Source: Oxalobacteraceae bacterium UBA5157 | GTDB taxonomy: Bacteria; Pseudomonadota; Gammaproteobacteria; Burkholderiales; Burkholderiaceae_D | Assembly (NCBI GenBank): GCA_002415335.1 | Contig: DHXL01000380.1 | Location: forward strand, 13,785 to 21,384 | DNA: 7,600 bases | Direction of reading: 5' to 3' | Shown here: positions 5,300-7,600 of the stretch, one piece after another | Numbering within the stretch: the stretch's first letter is position 1 | How the letters are laid out: each line of letters starts with the position of its first letter | Translations under genes and position numbers: made by a program | Notes under the pieces: model-generated | Database searches by the model: none | What the model was told of the DNA's origin: nothing | The model's input: the letters and a program-made list of their open reading frames with translations, nothing else

Positions 5300-6724
5300 T
5301 TATTGCGCCTGACGGACATCGTCGACAGCACTTTTCAGTAATACGCGATTGCCGGGCAAAGCCGGCGATACGCTTGTGGCCTCGACAGGCAAGTGCATCG
5401 CGCCGCGAAGCCGCGATCCAGGATGCCAACCGATCAGAAACAGCATTGCAGCAAACCCGACCACATAGGCGAGCACGACATGCCAGCCGTGCCTCAGCCA
5501 ATTTCTGGCCGATTTCGCTTCCGGATACATGTTCGACAGCGCCACGCCCGCGGAAGATCCGAACCAGATCATCGAGCCGCCGAAGCCAACGGCATACGCC
5601 AGGAAGCCCCAGTCAAATCCGCCTTGTTTCAACGCAAGCGCGGTCAATGGAATATTGTCGAAGACTGCGGACACGAAGCCGATTGACAAGGCGCTGCCCC
5701 ACGACGCGGCCGGCAGTTTTTCAACCGGCATCATCGACGCGCACCAGACCAGCGATAACAGGAAGATCGAGCCGCGCAATGCGCCGGGCAATTCCTCCCA
5801 GTCCGGTCGCCGCAGCGGCGCGGTCAGCACGATGGCGACCCAGACTGCCAGTCCTAGAAATGGAAACACGCCAGCCCACGCGTTGAATTTGACATTCATC
5901 GTCACATTGGTCGCGATCGCCAGCGTCAGTATGAAGGCCACGATCGCCACGCGCTTCCAGTCTATCTCAACCCCTTTTGGCGCATCCTTGGTGATCGGCG
6001 AATAGGCGTGCTGCTGGAACGATGCCGGAATGGCGGTAATGAATAGTGCCAATCCGGCCGCGACATACGCGTGAAAAACCTCGACGGGAGCGACGCCGGC
6101 GATCCACATCATGGTGGTCGTGGTGTCACCCACCACGCTGCCCGCGCCGCCGGCATTCGAGGCCGCCACGATGGAGGCGAGATAACCGATATGCACCTTG
6201 CCACGAAATACCGTGTGCGCGACCGCACCGCCGATCATCGCCGCAGCAATATTGTCCAGAAAACTCGATATCACGAACACAGCCAGCAGCAGGACCAACC
6301 CGCCCTTCCAGTCATCCGGCATGTAATTCGGCAGGACCGCAGGCACTTCGCTCTTCTCGAAGTGCTTGGCCAGCAACGCAAATCCCAGCAGAAGCGCAAG
6401 CAAATTGGCCAGCATCACCCACTCATGCGTGAAATGGCTCAGAAGGCCGTCGAATCCAGGGCCTTGCGCAAACCGTGAAAACGCGATCTTGTAAATAGAG
6501 ATCACCGCTGCACCGGTCAGCGCCGTTGCCATCGTATTGACGTGAACAAACGCGATGAAAAAAAGTACAACCGCGAACAGAATGAATTCGACAGGAATGC
6601 CATCGATCATCGGGCCGGGAAGATCGCCTGCATTCGACATCGCCGCTGCAGACGCGGAACAGGGAAACGAAAGCTGCGCGATCAGCAATGCAAGAAGGCT
6701 CCATTTGGAGGCGGACTGTCGCAA
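5300..6724 (-). CDS. nhaD: NhaD-type sodium:proton antiporter (ion transporter superfamily)
   Basis: This 474-residue polytopic inner-membrane protein has roughly a dozen hydrophobic segments. It starts with a signal-like helix (about residues 8-28, ending SASAAAMS). Two related DN motifs mark the two inverted halves common in the ion transporter superfamily: SSFLDNIAAAM (153-163) and SAVFDNIPLTA (352-362). The stretch from Asn190 to Trp207, with NAGGAGSVVGD followed by four threonines, closely resembles the conserved NAGG-S-GD-TT-M-W motif I recall from NhaD antiporters. NhaD exports Na+ or Li+ in exchange for protons at alkaline pH. The last ~40 residues are polar and look extra. The start is TTG 6724 with AGGGAG six bases upstream; no in-frame ATG occurs between it and the preceding TAG stop at 6770-6772. 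A citrate/arsenite-type IT permease is the main alternative, so the substrate is less certain than the superfamily. Confidence 0.85.
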   Translation of the reverse strand: MRQSASKWSLLALLIAQLSFPCSASAAAMSNAGDLPGPMIDGIPVEFILFAVVLFFIAFVHVNTMATALTGAAVISIYKIAFSRFAQGPGFDGLLSHFTHEWVMLANLLALLLGFALLAKHFEKSEVPAVLPNYMPDDWKGGLVLLLAVFVISSFLDNIAAAMIGGAVAHTVFRGKVHIGYLASIVAASNAGGAGSVVGDTTTTMMWIAGVAPVEVFHAYVAAGLALFITAIPASFQQHAYSPITKDAPKGVEIDWKRVAIVAFILTLAIATNVTMNVKFNAWAGVFPFLGLAVWVAIVLTAPLRRPDWEELPGALRGSIFLLSLVWCASMMPVEKLPAASWGSALSIGFVSAVFDNIPLTALALKQGGFDWGFLAYAVGFGGSMIWFGSSAGVALSNMYPEAKSARNWLRHGWHVVLAYVVGFAAMLFLIGWHPGSRLRGAMHLPVEATSVSPALPGNRVLLKSAVDDVRQAQ

Positions 6725-6730
6725 ATGCTG

Positions 6731-6736
6731 CTCCCT
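6731..6736 (-). promoter_or_regulatory. Ribosome binding site supporting a TTG start for the antiporter
   Basis: On the minus strand AGGGAG is followed by six bases (CAGCAT) and then TTG 6724. The next in-frame ATG is codon 29, which would remove the signal-like first helix and has no better site. This decides for TTG. Confidence 0.65.
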
Positions 6737-6766
6737 ATTATTGACGTGTTTCGAAAAAGTGCTCGT

Positions 6767-6772
6767 ATTCTA
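6767..6772 (-). promoter_or_regulatory. Candidate -10 element for the antiporter operon
   Basis: TAGAAT on the minus strand (five of six matches to TATAAT) lies about 43 bp before the TTG start, which would give a leader of roughly 35 nt. Upstream at 16-18 bp only AT-rich poor -35 matches (TATTTC, ATATTT, TATATT) are seen. The hairpin at 6820-6846 would lie just upstream of the promoter. Confidence 0.35.
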
Positions 6773-6809
6773 GCGCGTTCCGCTGCACGAAATATACCCG
6801 CAGCAACAC

Positions 6810-6876
6810 GTAAGGCGAGGCGGCCGACAATGGCATTGCCGGCCGCTGGTGTAAGGCGATGGTGGCTAGGCCATCG
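6810..6876. repeat. Hairpin flanked by 9-bp direct repeats (REP-like palindrome or terminator)
   Basis: GCGGCCG (6820-6826) pairs perfectly with CGGCCGC (6840-6846). Inside it, after one A/C mismatch, CAAT (6828-6831) pairs with ATTG (6835-6838), leaving a 3-base loop. The identical word GTAAGGCGA occurs on both sides, at 6810-6818 and 6851-6859. A second, smaller hairpin follows: CGATGG (6857-6862) with CCATCG (6871-6876). The position just after the minus-strand substrate-binding protein gene fits a terminator, but no T-run follows on either strand. A short word next to a hairpin, repeated in tandem, is also how REP elements look. No transposase of the REP-associated type is in the window. 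Confidence 0.55.
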
Positions 6877-6913
6877 GCGATGCGATTTCGTTTGAACATC
6901 GAATGCGGATAAT

Positions 6914-7600
6914 CTACTTCATGGCCGAAGCCGGACGGCGTGTCCTGACATAGGCGTCGTCGGGTAAATAGTTCTCGCCGTCCGCATAGTGCCAGTTGCT
7001 CATCACACCCTTGCCATCCTTCACGTCGAGCGTGCCGACATAGGCGCCCATCGTCGACTGCTGATCGATCGCGCGAAACATCGCCGGTCCCATCGGCGTG
7101 GCAAAGTGCAGGCCGCGCATTGCCTTGATCAATTTTTCCGAATCGGTCGACTCTGCCTTTTTGATCCCTTCCGCAATCGCCATGATTACCGCATAGCCGA
7201 CTACCGAGCCGGTGCGTGGATAATCGTTGAACTTCTTCCGGTAAGCGGCGACAAATTTATTGTGTTCGGCCGTATCGACTTGCTCCGACGGGTAGCCGGT
7301 GACGATCCAGCCCTTGGGCGTTTCCTCCTTTAGCATGGCGAGAGTCTCGGGTTCCCCGCCGAGCATCGATACCACCGTGGTATTGGAGAACAATCCCCGG
7401 CGCCGCCCCTCGCGCACGAATTTCAGCAAGTCGACGCCGAAGGTCGCATTGAAGATCGCATCCGGTTTTGCCTGCACCAGCGCTTGCACGCTCTTGGCCG
7501 CGTCGATTTTGCCCAACGCGGGCCATTCCTCGCCGACGAATTCGACGTCTGGCCGCGTGGCCTTCAACAACAGCTTGAAGCTGGCGACGGCGCTCTGGCC
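6914..7600 (-). CDS. Branched-chain amino acid type ABC transporter substrate-binding protein, 5' end missing
   Basis: This minus-strand frame is open from the right edge (7600) to TAG at 6916-6914, giving the C-terminal 228 residues. It reads as the second half of a type I periplasmic binding protein (Leu/Ile/Val-binding, Peripla_BP_6 class). Recognisable parts are AAKSVQALVQAKPDAIFNA (from about 30 residues after the edge), a GWIVTGYPSEQVDTAEHNKF stretch, RTGSVVGYAVIMAIAEGIKKA, and a final part on a GKGVMSNWHYADGENYLPDD surface. Such proteins deliver a ligand in the periplasm to LivHMGF-type permeases. The ligand may be an amino acid, amide, urea or aromatic compound, and it cannot be told here. 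The family is usually about 370-420 residues, so some 150-190 residues and the signal peptide lie outside the window. No permease or ATPase gene follows downstream, so any such genes must lie upstream or elsewhere. Confidence 0.9.
   Translation of the reverse strand, partial: GQSAVASFKLLLKATRPDVEFVGEEWPALGKIDAAKSVQALVQAKPDAIFNATFGVDLLKFVREGRRRGLFSNTTVVSMLGGEPETLAMLKEETPKGWIVTGYPSEQVDTAEHNKFVAAYRKKFNDYPRTGSVVGYAVIMAIAEGIKKAESTDSEKLIKAMRGLHFATPMGPAMFRAIDQQSTMGAYVGTLDVKDGKGVMSNWHYADGENYLPDDAYVRTRRPASAMK

Noticed and set aside
1..7600. A defence system, CRISPR array, phage or mobile element
   Set aside because: No regularly spaced repeats, transposase, integrase, nuclease or toxin-like genes were found; all recognisable genes are metabolic, transport or folding functions.

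Overview
The window reads as chromosomal DNA of a high-GC betaproteobacterium, probably Burkholderiales. An Oxalobacteraceae-like host is my inference from gene style and content, not something I could test. Coding density is high. There are ten protein genes, two of them cut by the window edges. I see no tRNA, rRNA, CRISPR array, transposase, integrase or phage gene.

Layout. At the left edge an EI24/CysZ-type membrane protein gene (minus strand, 3' part missing) diverges from a small LETM1-like membrane protein gene (503-856, plus). A plus-strand operon follows: a cytoplasmic FKBP prolyl isomerase (992-1348), an exported paralogue of it that overlaps it by 4 bp (1345-1827), and a small Ala/Gly/Val-rich lipoprotein (1843-2061). 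Convergent to it is a wax ester synthase/diacylglycerol acyltransferase (WS/DGAT, 2091-3539, minus). Diverging from that gene is an acyl-CoA-binding protein (ACBP, 3647-3901, plus). Next comes a tight minus-strand operon, transcribed from right to left: NhaD-type antiporter (6724-5300), D-2-hydroxyacid dehydrogenase of the GhrB type (5287-4304), and a PHA-granule-region protein (4300-4016), with gaps of 12 and 3 bp. A 189-bp spacer with a strong hairpin flanked by 9-bp direct repeats separates it from the 3' part of a branched-chain-amino-acid-type ABC transporter substrate-binding protein gene (6914-7600, minus, 5' end missing).

How the genes may work together. The middle of the window has a carbon-storage flavour. 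WS/DGAT makes wax esters or triacylglycerol from acyl-CoA, the divergent ACBP can buffer or deliver acyl-CoA, and a PHA-associated small protein lies just beyond ACBP. The FKBP pair looks like a recent tandem duplication (about 81% identical over the shared domain by hand count) in which one copy gained a signal peptide, so one operon serves both cytoplasm and periplasm. I found no clear candidate for a wholly new system. The most notable items are the WS/DGAT-ACBP pairing, the dual-compartment FKBP pair, the mixed antiporter/dehydrogenase/PHA operon, and the palindromic element at 6810-6876.
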